Assembly: GCA_963738325.1 (NCBI GenBank)
Contig: CAVTWD010000002.1
Span: forward strand, 248,001 to 312,000
From: CAVTWD01 sp963738325
GTDB lineage: Bacteria; Actinomycetota; Acidimicrobiia; Acidimicrobiales; Ilumatobacteraceae
DNA: 64,000 nucleotides
Direction of reading: 5' to 3'
The notes below the pieces were generated by a model. The model was not told the DNA's origin and did no database searches. It saw only the letters and a list, made by a program, of their open reading frames with translations. The position numbers were made by a program, and so were the translations under genes. Positions 28,303 through 36,800 of this stretch are shown here, one piece after another (the stretch's first letter is position 1; each line of letters begins with the position of its first letter).

Positions 28303-28730
28303 CGCGTCGACTTCGGATCGGTGTCCGCGCTCTCGGAGAGCCCTTCCAAGAGCGCGTGCAGTTTTCCCATGACATCGAGCGCCGATCTCGTCTTGGTCAG
28401 CTCCGTCTCCAACCGTTCGTTGCGGCGGCGCAGCCGCTCCAGCTCGACCTGCTCAGGGGAACGACGCGGCTTCGCCTTCGGCGCCAGCCCCTGCTGGGCG
28501 CCGGCATCGCGAGCCTTGCGCCACTCCGCCAGATGCGAGCTGTAGAGGGCCTCGCGGCGCAGCAACGCCCCGCGCTCGCTCGAGCCGACCGGCAACGCGT
28601 CGTACCCGTCGAGGATCTCGGCCTTGTACTCGGCGGTGAACGATCGCCGCCGAGGCCGGGCAGCCGGGTCGGGCTCGTCCACCACGCCATCATGGGCGCG
28701 CGCAAGCAGAGATGCAGTCGTCATGGTCAT
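28299..28730 (-). CDS. IS3-family transposase OrfA
   Basis: This 143-aa protein has the HTH_Tnp_1 motif (RRSFTAEYKAEILDGYDALP, LRREALYSSHLAEWRK) and a C-terminal leucine-zipper-like coiled coil (VELERLRRRNERLETELTKT) used for OrfA/OrfB dimerisation. It is intact and precedes OrfB in the usual order. Confidence 0.88.
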   Translation of the reverse strand: MTMTTASLLARAHDGVVDEPDPAARPRRRSFTAEYKAEILDGYDALPVGSSERGALLRREALYSSHLAEWRKARDAGAQQGLAPKAKPRRSPEQVELERLRRRNERLETELTKTRSALDVMGKLHALLEGLSESADTDPKSTR

Positions 28731-28892
28731 CGGGTCTACGTCTTCCAGACTCGCCCTGCAGGGATGGTCGGCTACCGCAGGTGTCTCACGTCAGCCTGAC
28801 AGACAGGGTGTGCAAACAGCGCGGCCGCCAACAGGTCCGCGCACTTGTGTGGTGGTGCCTGTGCTGGCCGCGCTTGGCTGGGCGAGATCCCC

Positions 28893-29687
28893 CTACGAGA
28901 AGGTGATGGTCCAGGTGCCGTCTGACTCAACTGTGGTCACGGCGGGGCCAGCCTGTACCGGCACCGAGCCGTGGTAGGCCCCGATCTCGTTGACGAGTAG
29001 GTCATCGCCAAACACACCCGACCCGTGGTTGATGAGGGCGAAGTTTCCCTTGCCCTGGTTGGTGATGGTCCAGGTGGTGGCCTTGCCCGTCCACTGATAG
29101 ACGGCGTCCCCTTTACCGCTCGCGGGCGACGCCAGCGTCGGTGCAGTCGAGATGGGAGCGATCGTGATCGTCCACCGACCAGCGGCCGTCACCTTCAAGT
29201 TCACCACGCTGCTGCCCAGTCCGAACCCGAACGCCGTGATACCGCGGTAGGCGCCGATGGTGTTGACCAGCAGGTCGCCCGACGATTGGTTCTGCGGGTC
29301 CAGGCCCTCGATGGAGAAGTTGCTTGACCCCGAATAGGTGGCGATCACCAGCCCCGCCTTCGCCCCCCCAGGGATCGGCACGACAGCATCGCTTGTCCCT
29401 GAGTGTGACGTGACCGCGAAAGTCCCGTACTTCTTATCGAAGGGCGAGGCGGTGGGCGCCGCCGTGGTGACGGGCGCCGCCGTGGTGACGGGCGCCGCCG
29501 TGGTGACGGGCGCCGCCGTGGTGGCGGGAGCCGCGGTCGTGGCGGGGAGGCTGGTTGGCTGGGCAGTCGTCGCCGCCTTGGTCGTAGCCGCCGAGCTGCT
29601 GGCGCTCGTCGAGTTGCTGGACGACCCACAGGCGGCGACCAGTGGGATGGACACACCGACGACAGACACCCAGAAACCTCGTCGCAT
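28893..29687 (-). CDS. Lipoprotein with TTAAPV linker and duplicated beta domain
   Basis: This 264-aa protein has GGGAGGT upstream of its ATG. The signal peptide ends in the lipobox LVAAC. A Ser/Thr/Ala linker contains about four TTAAPV units from an 18-bp DNA repeat near 29452-29523. Two similar beta domains follow (FSIEGLDPQNQSSGDLLVNT with IGAYRG, then FALINHGSGVFGDDLLVNE with IGAYHG), each ending in a WTITI/F strand. Such proteins sit on the outer face of the actinobacterial membrane. Ligand unknown. Confidence 0.8.
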   Translation of the reverse strand: MRRGFWVSVVGVSIPLVAACGSSSNSTSASSSAATTKAATTAQPTSLPATTAAPATTAAPVTTAAPVTTAAPVTTAAPTASPFDKKYGTFAVTSHSGTSDAVVPIPGGAKAGLVIATYSGSSNFSIEGLDPQNQSSGDLLVNTIGAYRGITAFGFGLGSSVVNLKVTAAGRWTITIAPISTAPTLASPASGKGDAVYQWTGKATTWTITNQGKGNFALINHGSGVFGDDLLVNEIGAYHGSVPVQAGPAVTTVESDGTWTITFS

Positions 29688-29745
29688 CTACGGACCTCCC
29701 TTCCAGTCGATCCCACTCCGCCGCGGGTGGTTCAGCGGATTCAGA

Positions 29746-31432
29746 CCCGGATATTGCAGTGAGGCTTGTGACTGGGGCGCGATCGGCGAGTTCGGTGGCG
29801 TGATGATCGTGTCGAGCGGTCGAGACGAGGTGTCGGGCTCGTCGGGGCGCGGTGATGCAGGGGTCGTGGTCGATCGGGTTGTCTCCGGCGGGGAGGGTGG
29901 GCCTGGCCGGTTCAGGCGAACGCGGGCAGCTGCCGGATGCGGGTGAGGGCTTCGATGAAGGCGTCGGCCCAGGCGTGGGAGCGGGGCAGGCGCAGCCAGA
30001 GCTGGCGGGCGTGGCGCACGACCCGGGCGGCGACGTTGAAGAACGCCAGTCGCAGGCGTTTGCCGCGGCAGCGGCGGAACTCGCGGGGCAGGGCGAGCAC
30101 CCGGATCCAGCGGGCGACGTTGTGGGCCAGGGCGGCGGCGTGCCACCACAGCCAGTTCCCGAAGAAGTTCTGCACCGGCGCGTGGATCAGCCCGAAGTCT
30201 TCCTTGAGTTGGCGGATGGTGTCTTCGGGGATCCCGCCCCGCAGACGGTGATGGGCCTCGACCATGTCGGCGGGTGCGAACAGGGCGGGGAGATTGGTGA
30301 CGATCGCATGGAACCGCCACCCGTCGAGATCATCAAGGGACAGCTGGTCCCCGGCGCGGGTTCGTTGGCGGCGCACGATGAGGCGCAGCTCTCGCTGGTC
30401 CTTGTTGCGGCGGCCGATCTCGATGACCGTCTCGGCGATCTCCGATCCCCGTTCGGCTTCGGCTGTCAGCGCCGGGCGCCACACCGTGGCCGGATCAGCG
30501 GCGAGGGCGACGATGGCGGCCCGCACGTTGGACTTGTTCGGCGCGGTGACAGTGAACACGGCGCCGAGGGACTCGCAGGCCGCGAACACGTCGTGCTGGT
30601 AGCCCGCCGAGTCGACCCGCACCCACAGGTTCGCCCGTTCCCGCACCGGGGCGGGGATGGCGGCGACGCATTCGCGGATGAACCCGGCGTTGGCCCGGCC
30701 CGGATGGGCGTTGCCGCCCCGGGCCCGCAGGGCCAGCACGTCGCCGGTCTCGCCGCACACCCCGATCAACGGCGACAGACCGACCTCGCCCCGGTACGTG
30801 AACGTCGAGCCTTCCTTGCCCGGACCGTAGGTGTCGACCAGGGTGGCGTCCGGGTCGATCGTGATCACCCCACCAGTGGGGCCGGCACCCATCGCCCACG
30901 CCCGAGCGAGCATCGTGCGGTTCACCGCCGCCGCCTTCTGGGCTCGACCGAAGTCGGCGCCGGCACAGAACCGGAACAGGGTCGTATGCGACGGGAACGC
31001 CTGCTGCCCACGCAGCGCCTCGGTGGCGCCCTCCAGCAGCGACCGGTCCGCCAGGAACTCACCCCCGGCCAGGACCACCTCCACCAGGGTCCGGTAGCAC
31101 TCCCCGCCGGTGTAGCCACCCGGCCCGACCGGGCGCAGCCGGCGGGCGTCAGCCACATCCACAAGGTTGAGACGATCCAGCATCGGGCCCCACAAGGCGA
31201 CCCCGGCCACGCCCGTCACATCCTCATCGGTCACCGACACCTTGACCGGTGCCGCCTCTCGGCGGGGCCTCGAGATGATCTCCCCGGCATCGAACAACGT
31301 CGCGGTAGCGTTCACCCGTCAGGTGCTCCTCTGGCTGGACTCGATGTGGCTTCGCAACCGTCATCGTCCCAGGCAGCGGGGCACTTGTCGCGTCAATCCA
31401 GCCATCAGCCCCCACCGGCCGCAATATCCGGG
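29746..31432 (-). mobile_element. IS1380-family insertion sequence with TCAGA target duplication
   Basis: The termini are CCCGGATATTGC at 29746-29757 and its reverse complement at 31421-31432. TCAGA flanks both sides (29741-29745 and 31433-31437), a 5-bp direct repeat. Length is 1687 bp, normal for IS1380. It landed at the stop codon of the LITAF-like gene, leaving that stop (TGA within TCTGA on the minus strand) intact. Confidence 0.9.
29912..31315 (-). CDS. IS1380-family transposase
   Basis: This 467-aa DDE transposase is intact. Motifs: GGVITIDPDATLVDTYG with the first Asp, ANLWVRVDSAGYQHDVF with the second, and the C-terminal GLIHAPVQNFFGNWLWWHAA typical of IS1380 (the ADH...N.FFAN..W-type motif). 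The N-terminus (GGECYRTLVEVVLAGGEFLAD, GQQAFPSHTTLFRF) is also family-like. It fills the IS. Confidence 0.92.
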   Translation of the reverse strand: MNATATLFDAGEIISRPRREAAPVKVSVTDEDVTGVAGVALWGPMLDRLNLVDVADARRLRPVGPGGYTGGECYRTLVEVVLAGGEFLADRSLLEGATEALRGQQAFPSHTTLFRFCAGADFGRAQKAAAVNRTMLARAWAMGAGPTGGVITIDPDATLVDTYGPGKEGSTFTYRGEVGLSPLIGVCGETGDVLALRARGGNAHPGRANAGFIRECVAAIPAPVRERANLWVRVDSAGYQHDVFAACESLGAVFTVTAPNKSNVRAAIVALAADPATVWRPALTAEAERGSEIAETVIEIGRRNKDQRELRLIVRRQRTRAGDQLSLDDLDGWRFHAIVTNLPALFAPADMVEAHHRLRGGIPEDTIRQLKEDFGLIHAPVQNFFGNWLWWHAAALAHNVARWIRVLALPREFRRCRGKRLRLAFFNVAARVVRHARQLWLRLPRSHAWADAFIEALTRIRQLPAFA

Positions 31433-31762
31433 TCAGATCCTCGCGTGGCAGTGAGAGCACTCGAGGTACCGGTCGACGCCTACCACCTCTGTGTGTCGCG
31501 GCCAGATGAGCCAGAGGATGAGAGCGAGACCCCCGGTGAAAATCGTGAGCAGAATCCAGATCACACCGAACTTCGGCCGCTTCTTGGTAGTGAGTTCACG
31601 CGCTCGCGACCCAAGGGTTCCGACTTGGCCGCACACAGGACAGGTGGCCGGCATCCCCGGCGTGCCGGTGGCCGGTATGGCAGCGGCCGGAATCGGTTGG
31701 ACAGCAGGACGAATCGGAGTCGGCGGGGGTGGCAATGGATCGGAGGACGACGGCTGGCTCAC
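31433..31762 (-). CDS. LITAF-like zinc-ribbon membrane protein
   Basis: This 109-aa protein starts at a GTG. A Pro-rich N-terminus is followed by CPVCG, then a basic stretch, one hydrophobic helix (VIWILLTIFTGGLALILWLIW) and a final CSHCHA. A split zinc knuckle with a central membrane-inserting helix is the LITAF/SIMPLE arrangement, here in a small bacterial version. The role is unknown. The IS1380 element begins immediately after the stop. Confidence 0.65.
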   Translation of the reverse strand: MSQPSSSDPLPPPPTPIRPAVQPIPAAAIPATGTPGMPATCPVCGQVGTLGSRARELTTKKRPKFGVIWILLTIFTGGLALILWLIWPRHTEVVGVDRYLECSHCHARI

Positions 31763-31998
31763 GACGCGCTTCCTTCCCCGCCCTGCTGGACATCATCGTG
31801 AATCCGGAGCGACCCACGCAAGCTGGAGCACCCCCCAGGCAGGAGTCCTCGTAGCGTGCCGGGATGAGCGATGCGTCTCGAGGGGCGGTGGTCGAGGTCG
31901 CCGGGGATGACTTCATGCCCTCTGGCTGATCGACAGGTGACGGACCGGAGAGACGGTGGCATCCTGATGTCCAGGTGCCGATTCCAAGGTGCGCCTGA

Positions 31999-32031
31999 CC
32001 GGTACCCCCAGGTTCAGTCTGGGGGTACCGG
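31999..32031 (-). terminator. 13-bp perfect hairpin after the H1-like gene
   Basis: CCGGTACCCCCAG pairs with CTGGGGGTACCGG around a 7-nt loop. It lies 13 bp past the stop of the minus-strand gene at 32045. There is no U-tract, as is common in high-GC bacteria. Confidence 0.7.
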
Positions 32032-32044
32032 CCTTTCGTGGCGC

Positions 32045-32533
32045 TTACTTCTTGGTGGCCCGCTTGGCGGGAGCCGCCTTGGTGGCCTTGGCCGTGACCT
32101 TCGTGGTCCGGGTCGTCGACTTCGTCGCCGTCCTCGCCGGTGGGGTCACCTTCGCCTTGGTCGCCTTGGCCGTGGCCTTCGTGACCGTGGTCGGCTTCTT
32201 CGCCGCCTTGGCCGCTCGGGCCGCCTTGCGGTCGGCTCGCTGGCGCCGCCGGAAGTCCTGGCAGAACTCGCAGTGCTTCCGGTGCCAGGCAATGACGTTC
32301 TCGAGGCTCTGGAGCCAGATCGGCTCGCCGACCTCATCGGCGGGGAGCCCGCCGGTGAGGAGGGACAACAAGGTCCCGCCCTCGCCATGCATGAGGGTGT
32401 TGCAGCAGATCGGGTGGAACGGCATGCAGTGGTCGTCGTCATCGCCTAGGGGCCAGAGCGCGCAGGTGAGCGGCCGTTCCGGTGTCCCGGGTTCGCCGCA
32501 CAGCGCGCAGGAGCCCTCAAAGGGGCTTTGCAT
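32045..32533 (-). CDS. Zinc-cluster protein with histone-H1-like basic tail
   Basis: This 162-aa protein has two parts. Residues 1-95 hold a Cys/His array (CALCGEPG, CALWPL, HCMPFHPICCNTLMHGEGG, WHRKHCEFCQDF) likely to bind zinc. Residues 96-162 are Lys/Ala/Thr repeats (KATAKATKAKV, TTKVTAKATKAAPAKRATKK) like histone H1 or HupB tails that coat DNA. It is probably a nucleoid-type or replication-associated protein of the element. It ends before a strong hairpin. Confidence 0.7.
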   Translation of the reverse strand: MQSPFEGSCALCGEPGTPERPLTCALWPLGDDDDHCMPFHPICCNTLMHGEGGTLLSLLTGGLPADEVGEPIWLQSLENVIAWHRKHCEFCQDFRRRQRADRKAARAAKAAKKPTTVTKATAKATKAKVTPPARTATKSTTRTTKVTAKATKAAPAKRATKK

Positions 32534-32549
32534 CGTCTCTCCGTTTCCA

Positions 32550-32704
32550 AGGTGCTGGGGGGGCTGCCGCCCAGGGTCGCCCCTGGGCCGCCCCTACTGG
32601 TAGTGGCCTGGGCCTCCCCAGTGCCCCCAGGTGGCCCCAGGAGCCCCAGAAATGCCCTGCCACAGGCCCCTCCTGGGGCCTGCCCTGAGCCTAGCACACT
32701 TGGG
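32550..32704. repeat. CCWGG-rich tract at the right end of the element
   Basis: About six CCAGG/CCTGG motifs occur in 140 bp of low-complexity C/G/T sequence between the H1-like gene and attR. It resembles the tract at 24058-24180. No gene is supported here. Confidence 0.55.
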
Positions 32705-32748
32705 GGTGAGTTGCGCTACAGTGGGTTGTTCTTGCTGAAGCGCACGTC
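32705..32748. other. attR: right junction of the integrative element
   Basis: The element arm GGTGAGTTGCGCT plus ACAGTGGG leads to the core TT at 32726-32727. To the right is host DUF2461 coding sequence (GTTCTTGCTGAAGCGCAC). With attL it defines the insertion exactly. Confidence 0.9.
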
Positions 32749-32934
32749 TCGATAGGGACGGAACAGGCGGAGGGGCCGGTAGCGGGCGTCCACCGTCTCG
32801 GCCAGCTCTTCCATCGCGCCCTTGACGCAGGTCTCGTAGACGTCCTTGTGGCCCGTCCAGTACGCCTTGGTGTTGTCCGCCTCGAGGCCTTGGAAGAACG
32901 TGATCGCCTCGAGCGGGAAGCCCCCGAACGCCAC
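32728..32934 (-). pseudogene. N-terminal half of the DUF2461/TIGR02453 gene
   Basis: From a GTG at 32934 the protein reads FGGFPLEAITFFQGLEADNT, KAYWTGHKDVYETCVKGAME and FRPYRDVRFSKN up to the attR core. It then runs into element sequence and stops at 32716. This is the start of a DUF2461 protein; the continuation KSPYKT is at 16535 on the same strand. The inserted element should inactivate the gene unless it excises. Confidence 0.92.
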
Positions 32935-33012
32935 GGGCGGACGATACCCGCGAGTGATTGCCGCTGACGCCAGGGCGGGCCGGTTCGACCGGCCTCGATA
33001 CGGTGCCGCGCG

Positions 33013-33867
33013 GTGACCTTCGCCTACTTCGCCGCCTTCGGTGCTGCGGCCTGCTACGGCTTCGGGTCGGTCCTGCAGGACATCAGCGCCCGCCAGGTGA
33101 AGGGCACGGACCATCTCGACCCGAAGGGCCTCGTGAAGGTGACCACGCGGCTCCCGTACGTCGTCGGGCTCGGGTTCGATCTCCTCGGTTGGCTGCTCGT
33201 GCTGGTGGCGCTGCAGAGCCTTCCGCTCTTCGCCGTCCAGGCGATCTCCGCGAGCAGCATCGGCGTCACTGTCTTGCTGGCGGCATGGCTGCTCGACACG
33301 CAACCCGACCGCGACCAGATGATCGTGATCGCCATCATGGGCGTCGGCCTCGTCTCCTTGGCCATCAGCGCGGCGCCCGGCGACCCGCACCACATCGGCG
33401 ACGGCTTCACCCTCGCCGTATGGCTGTGCATCCCGATCGTCGCCGCCTTCGGGATGGCCGCGCCCCGCCTGGCGAGCGGCGACCGCGCCGCCGCGCTCCT
33501 CGGGGTCGTCTCGGGCCTCGGCTACGGCGGCACGGCGGTGTGCGCCCGGGCCCTGGAGGTGGACGGAACCCTCGGAGGCGCCTTGGCCGACCCCCTCACG
33601 TGGGCGCTGGTGCCGTACGGGATCCTGGGCATCGCGTTCTTCGCGGCCGCGCTGCAGCGAGGCTCGGTGGCGATCGCCGAGTCGTCGCAGTACGCGGCGG
33701 AGGCCGTGGTGCCGTCGCTCATCGGGCTGATCTTCCTCGGCGACCGAGCCCGTCTGGGCTTCGGGCCGCTCGCCGTGCTCGGGTTCACGGTGACCGTGGG
33801 GGCAGCGGTCGCGCTCGCCCTCGTCTCGCACGACGATGGGACCTCGACCGCCCTCGCCGAGGGTTGA
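33013..33867 (+). CDS. EamA/DMT-type membrane transporter
   Basis: This 284-aa protein has nine or ten hydrophobic helices (YFAAFGAAACYGFGSVLQD, GWLLVLVALQSLPLFAVQAI, VLLAAWLL, and the last LAVLGFTVTVGAAVALAL). The two-repeat layout and AISASSIGVTV stretch are of the drug/metabolite transporter superfamily. Substrate unknown. The start is a GTG at 33013. It converges on the phosphoesterase-MprF gene, with 13 bp between the stops. Confidence 0.8.
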   Translation: MTFAYFAAFGAAACYGFGSVLQDISARQVKGTDHLDPKGLVKVTTRLPYVVGLGFDLLGWLLVLVALQSLPLFAVQAISASSIGVTVLLAAWLLDTQPDRDQMIVIAIMGVGLVSLAISAAPGDPHHIGDGFTLAVWLCIPIVAAFGMAAPRLASGDRAAALLGVVSGLGYGGTAVCARALEVDGTLGGALADPLTWALVPYGILGIAFFAAALQRGSVAIAESSQYAAEAVVPSLIGLIFLGDRARLGFGPLAVLGFTVTVGAAVALALVSHDDGTSTALAEG

Positions 33868-33880
33868 CGACGTCTGGCGG

Positions 33881-36800
33881 TCAGGACCCCGAAGGGGGTG
33901 AGGCCGGCGCGACGTCGTGACTGGCGACTGCCGGGTCTGGCCCGTGGGACTCCAAGAGGCGACCGACGACCGGGAGCTCGCCCACCGACTCGGCGCGGGC
34001 GATCGCGACGCCGGCGCGCGGCTCGTCGAGCAGGGCGTCGGTCACGACGTAACGCGGCCGCCAGCGAGGGTCGTACTTCTGGTTGAACCGCCACAGCGAC
34101 TCGATCTGCATCGTGTCGCTGAAGTGGTGCAGCACCCGCCGCTGCACCCGCCGCCACGGGCCCCCCTCCACCTCGCCCGACACCACCGCCCGGAACGTCG
34201 CGAAGTTCAGCCCCAGCCCACGGTAGCCGTTGGTCTTCATCCACTGGATGGTCTCGATGATCACGAAGTCGGTGAGGCCGTTCGGCGCGTCCGGGTCGGC
34301 CGTCCGGCGCATCACATCCAGTGAGTAGCCGCCGATGGCCGCGGCCGGCACGTACTGGTTGAACGCCACCGGCTGCCCTGAAGGGTCGAAGCACACGGCC
34401 AGGAGCAAGCCGGTATCACGTGGGTCGAACATGCGACTCAGAGTCATCGAGAAGCCTGGTTCGGCGTCGCCTTGGCGCGTCTCGGTCATCAACGCCAGCA
34501 ACTGCTGCCGCAGACCGGCACCGGCGGTGTCGGGGTCGAGCACGTCGACGCGGTAGCCGGCCTTCCCCACCCGGTTGTGGGCGCCCCGCAGCGACTTCAT
34601 CGCCTTGCCCTGCAGGCTGAAGCGCTGGCACTCGACGATGGCCTCGTCGCCGATGTAGAGGGATTGGAGCCCGGCCGCGTGGTAGGTGGGCAACCAGCTG
34701 GCGTTGGCGGCGAGCACCGAGATGCCCCAACCGTTGGCATCGGCGTGCTCCATGGCATCGGCCCACACCTCCTCACGCGCCTCGGACGCGCAGATCGGGT
34801 CGGGCGACACCAGCATGGTGCGGTCGAGCACGGTGTAGGCGACGAGTCCGTCGCCCGTGAAGAACAGCTCCTTGTCGTCGCGCAGCGCGAAGTAGTCGAG
34901 GGTGTCGCCGCCGCAGCGGCCGACGATGGCGCGGGCGCGGTCGAGATCCGCGTCGCGTGACGTTTGCGTTTGGCGCGGCCGAGTCGGCCGGGCCACGAGC
35001 CAGCCGACAAGCACCACCACGCCGACAGCCAGCGTGGTGAAGGCGCGCCCGTAGCGGTCATCGCGCCCGAAGAACGCGGCGAGGACGATGGCCAGCCCGA
35101 GCCCGAGCAGAGCGAGAGCGAAGGCCCACGGCGCCCAACGGCGCCCGGCCGTCGGCGTCACCTTGAAGTGGCGGTGTTCGGCTAGCAGCCACAGGGCCAG
35201 GGCGGCGTTGGCCACCGCCTCCTCGATGTCCTCCCCCTTCAGGAACATGACGACGGCGAGCACTCCGAGCAGCACGACGACGACCGCCCAGGCCGGCCGG
35301 TACCCGCGGCGCACGGCGCGGGCGAGGCCGATGAGCGCGACACCCATGAGCACGGCCAGGACCCCGGCGGCGCGGGGGATCCGCAGCGGGATGTCGCTCT
35401 CGATGCGGGCCAGGTGGCTGGTCGAAGGGCCCGTGATGGTGGAGACGATGTTGAGGACGCCGGCGGCCACGAGCAATCCCGCCGCCCACCGCCGGATGCG
35501 ACGCCGATGCGTGAACACGCCGAGCTTCTGGCCGTCGATCGGGAACGTGGTCCCCGCCGGGAGGGCGGCCACCTCTGCCGGCGTCCGAGGCCGATCAGGG
35601 GGGCGGAGCGCGACGAGGCGTTCGAGGCGAGACGGGTCGCCGCTCGGCGTCTCGCCCAGGATCAGGCGCACCTCGACGACCTCGTGGGCGGCCAGTTCCA
35701 CGCGAGAGCACCGACGGACGGCGAGGAAGGGACGGGGCAGGCCGAAGCGAGCCGGCACCGGCCCTACCGCCGAGACGCCGCAGCCCGAGTTGGCGTAGAA
35801 GCCGAAGCCGACCACCGAGAGCTCGGGCTCGTGCGTGTGACCAGACACGAGGCCGGCGTACCCCTCGGCGATCAGCCGGGCGGCGAGCTCGCGCGCCGAG
35901 GCGTTGTGCGAACCCGTCCCGGAACGGTGCCCGAGGTCGGTCTGGCTGAGGTCGTGATGGACGCGCAGCATCGTCGCCATCGCCACGACCACGGCCACCA
36001 CCACGACCGCGATGACCGCGATCCCGAGGCCGACGAGCCACCGCTGCGCGTTCGCTTGCAGCAAGGTCTGGATGCCCGGCACGAAGGCGATGGTCCGCAA
36101 CAGGACGGCGGCGAGGAAGGGAAGGGCCAGCCACCACAGGCGCCCGACGACGCGGCGATAGAGCAGGCGGGAGCCGACCATCTCGCCAGCCAGCATCGGC
36201 TCGCTCAGCCACTCGATCCCCTGCAGGAGGCCACCAGGCTTGTACGACTGCTCCACTTCCGGCAGCACTTGGCGCACGACGTGGTGCCCGGCAGGCGTGT
36301 CGATGGGAGATCGCGGATCGATGAACGCGTTGTACGGATCCTCCTGGTTGCCGTGGACGACCCGGATCTTCTGCGCTCCGGCCGCGGTGTCGAGCACCAG
36401 ATCGACGGCGAGCGCCACGATCGTCGCCCCGAGACGTTGACGGAGGACCTCGACGAGATGCGTGTCCCACGCGATCTGGCCGTCGTGGTTCCCGGCGAGC
36501 ACGACGAGCTGGTGCCCGGGCTGGGCGGCGAACGCGGCGAGCTCTCGGGCCCATTCCTCGTGCGTGGCGAGGATGTCCTCGATCGGCGCCACGGGGGCGT
36601 GGAGCAGCTCGAACCCGTCGCCGGCGACGACGACGACCCCGGGACCCGCCCACTCGCGCAAGACCTTCACCATCTCGCCCGTGCACGCGGTGGCCGCTTC
36701 GGTCGCCTCGCCGCTCAGGTGCAGATCGCTGACGACGACCGCCCGACCGCCGCGTGGCACGGCCACCGTCACGAGGTCGGGGACGAGGGGCGGCGCCGCG

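Larger units (their letters stand above)
27268..28801 (-). mobile_element. IS3-family insertion sequence, about 1.53 kb
   Basis: The ends begin TGTCAAGCC (plus strand, left) and TGTCAGGCT (minus strand, right). Both contain GTGAGACA about 12 bp in, giving imperfect terminal inverted repeats. Two ORFs on the minus strand fill the interior. I see no clear target duplication (flanks ACC and GAC). Confidence 0.8.
16536..32727. mobile_element. 16,190-bp integrative element inserted in a DUF2461 gene
   Basis: The boundaries come from the two TT cores at 16536-16537 and 32726-32727. A large serine integrase starts 28 bp inside the left end. Excision between the cores would restore the host gene and form an attP with perfect 13-bp inverted arms. 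Cargo in order: integrase, HTH gene, a run of small overlapping genes with a DUF3987-like protein, a DUF1003-like membrane protein, a DUF2510-PH-SHOCT protein, three inserted transposable elements, a lipoprotein, a LITAF-like protein and a zinc/H1-like protein. There are no capsid, FtsK-like transfer or relaxase genes, so how it moves between cells is unclear. Confidence 0.92.

Noticed and set aside
29452..29523. The 18-bp tandem repeat in the lipoprotein gene as a regulatory array
   Set aside because: It is in frame and encodes TTAAPV linker units, so a coding repeat explains it.
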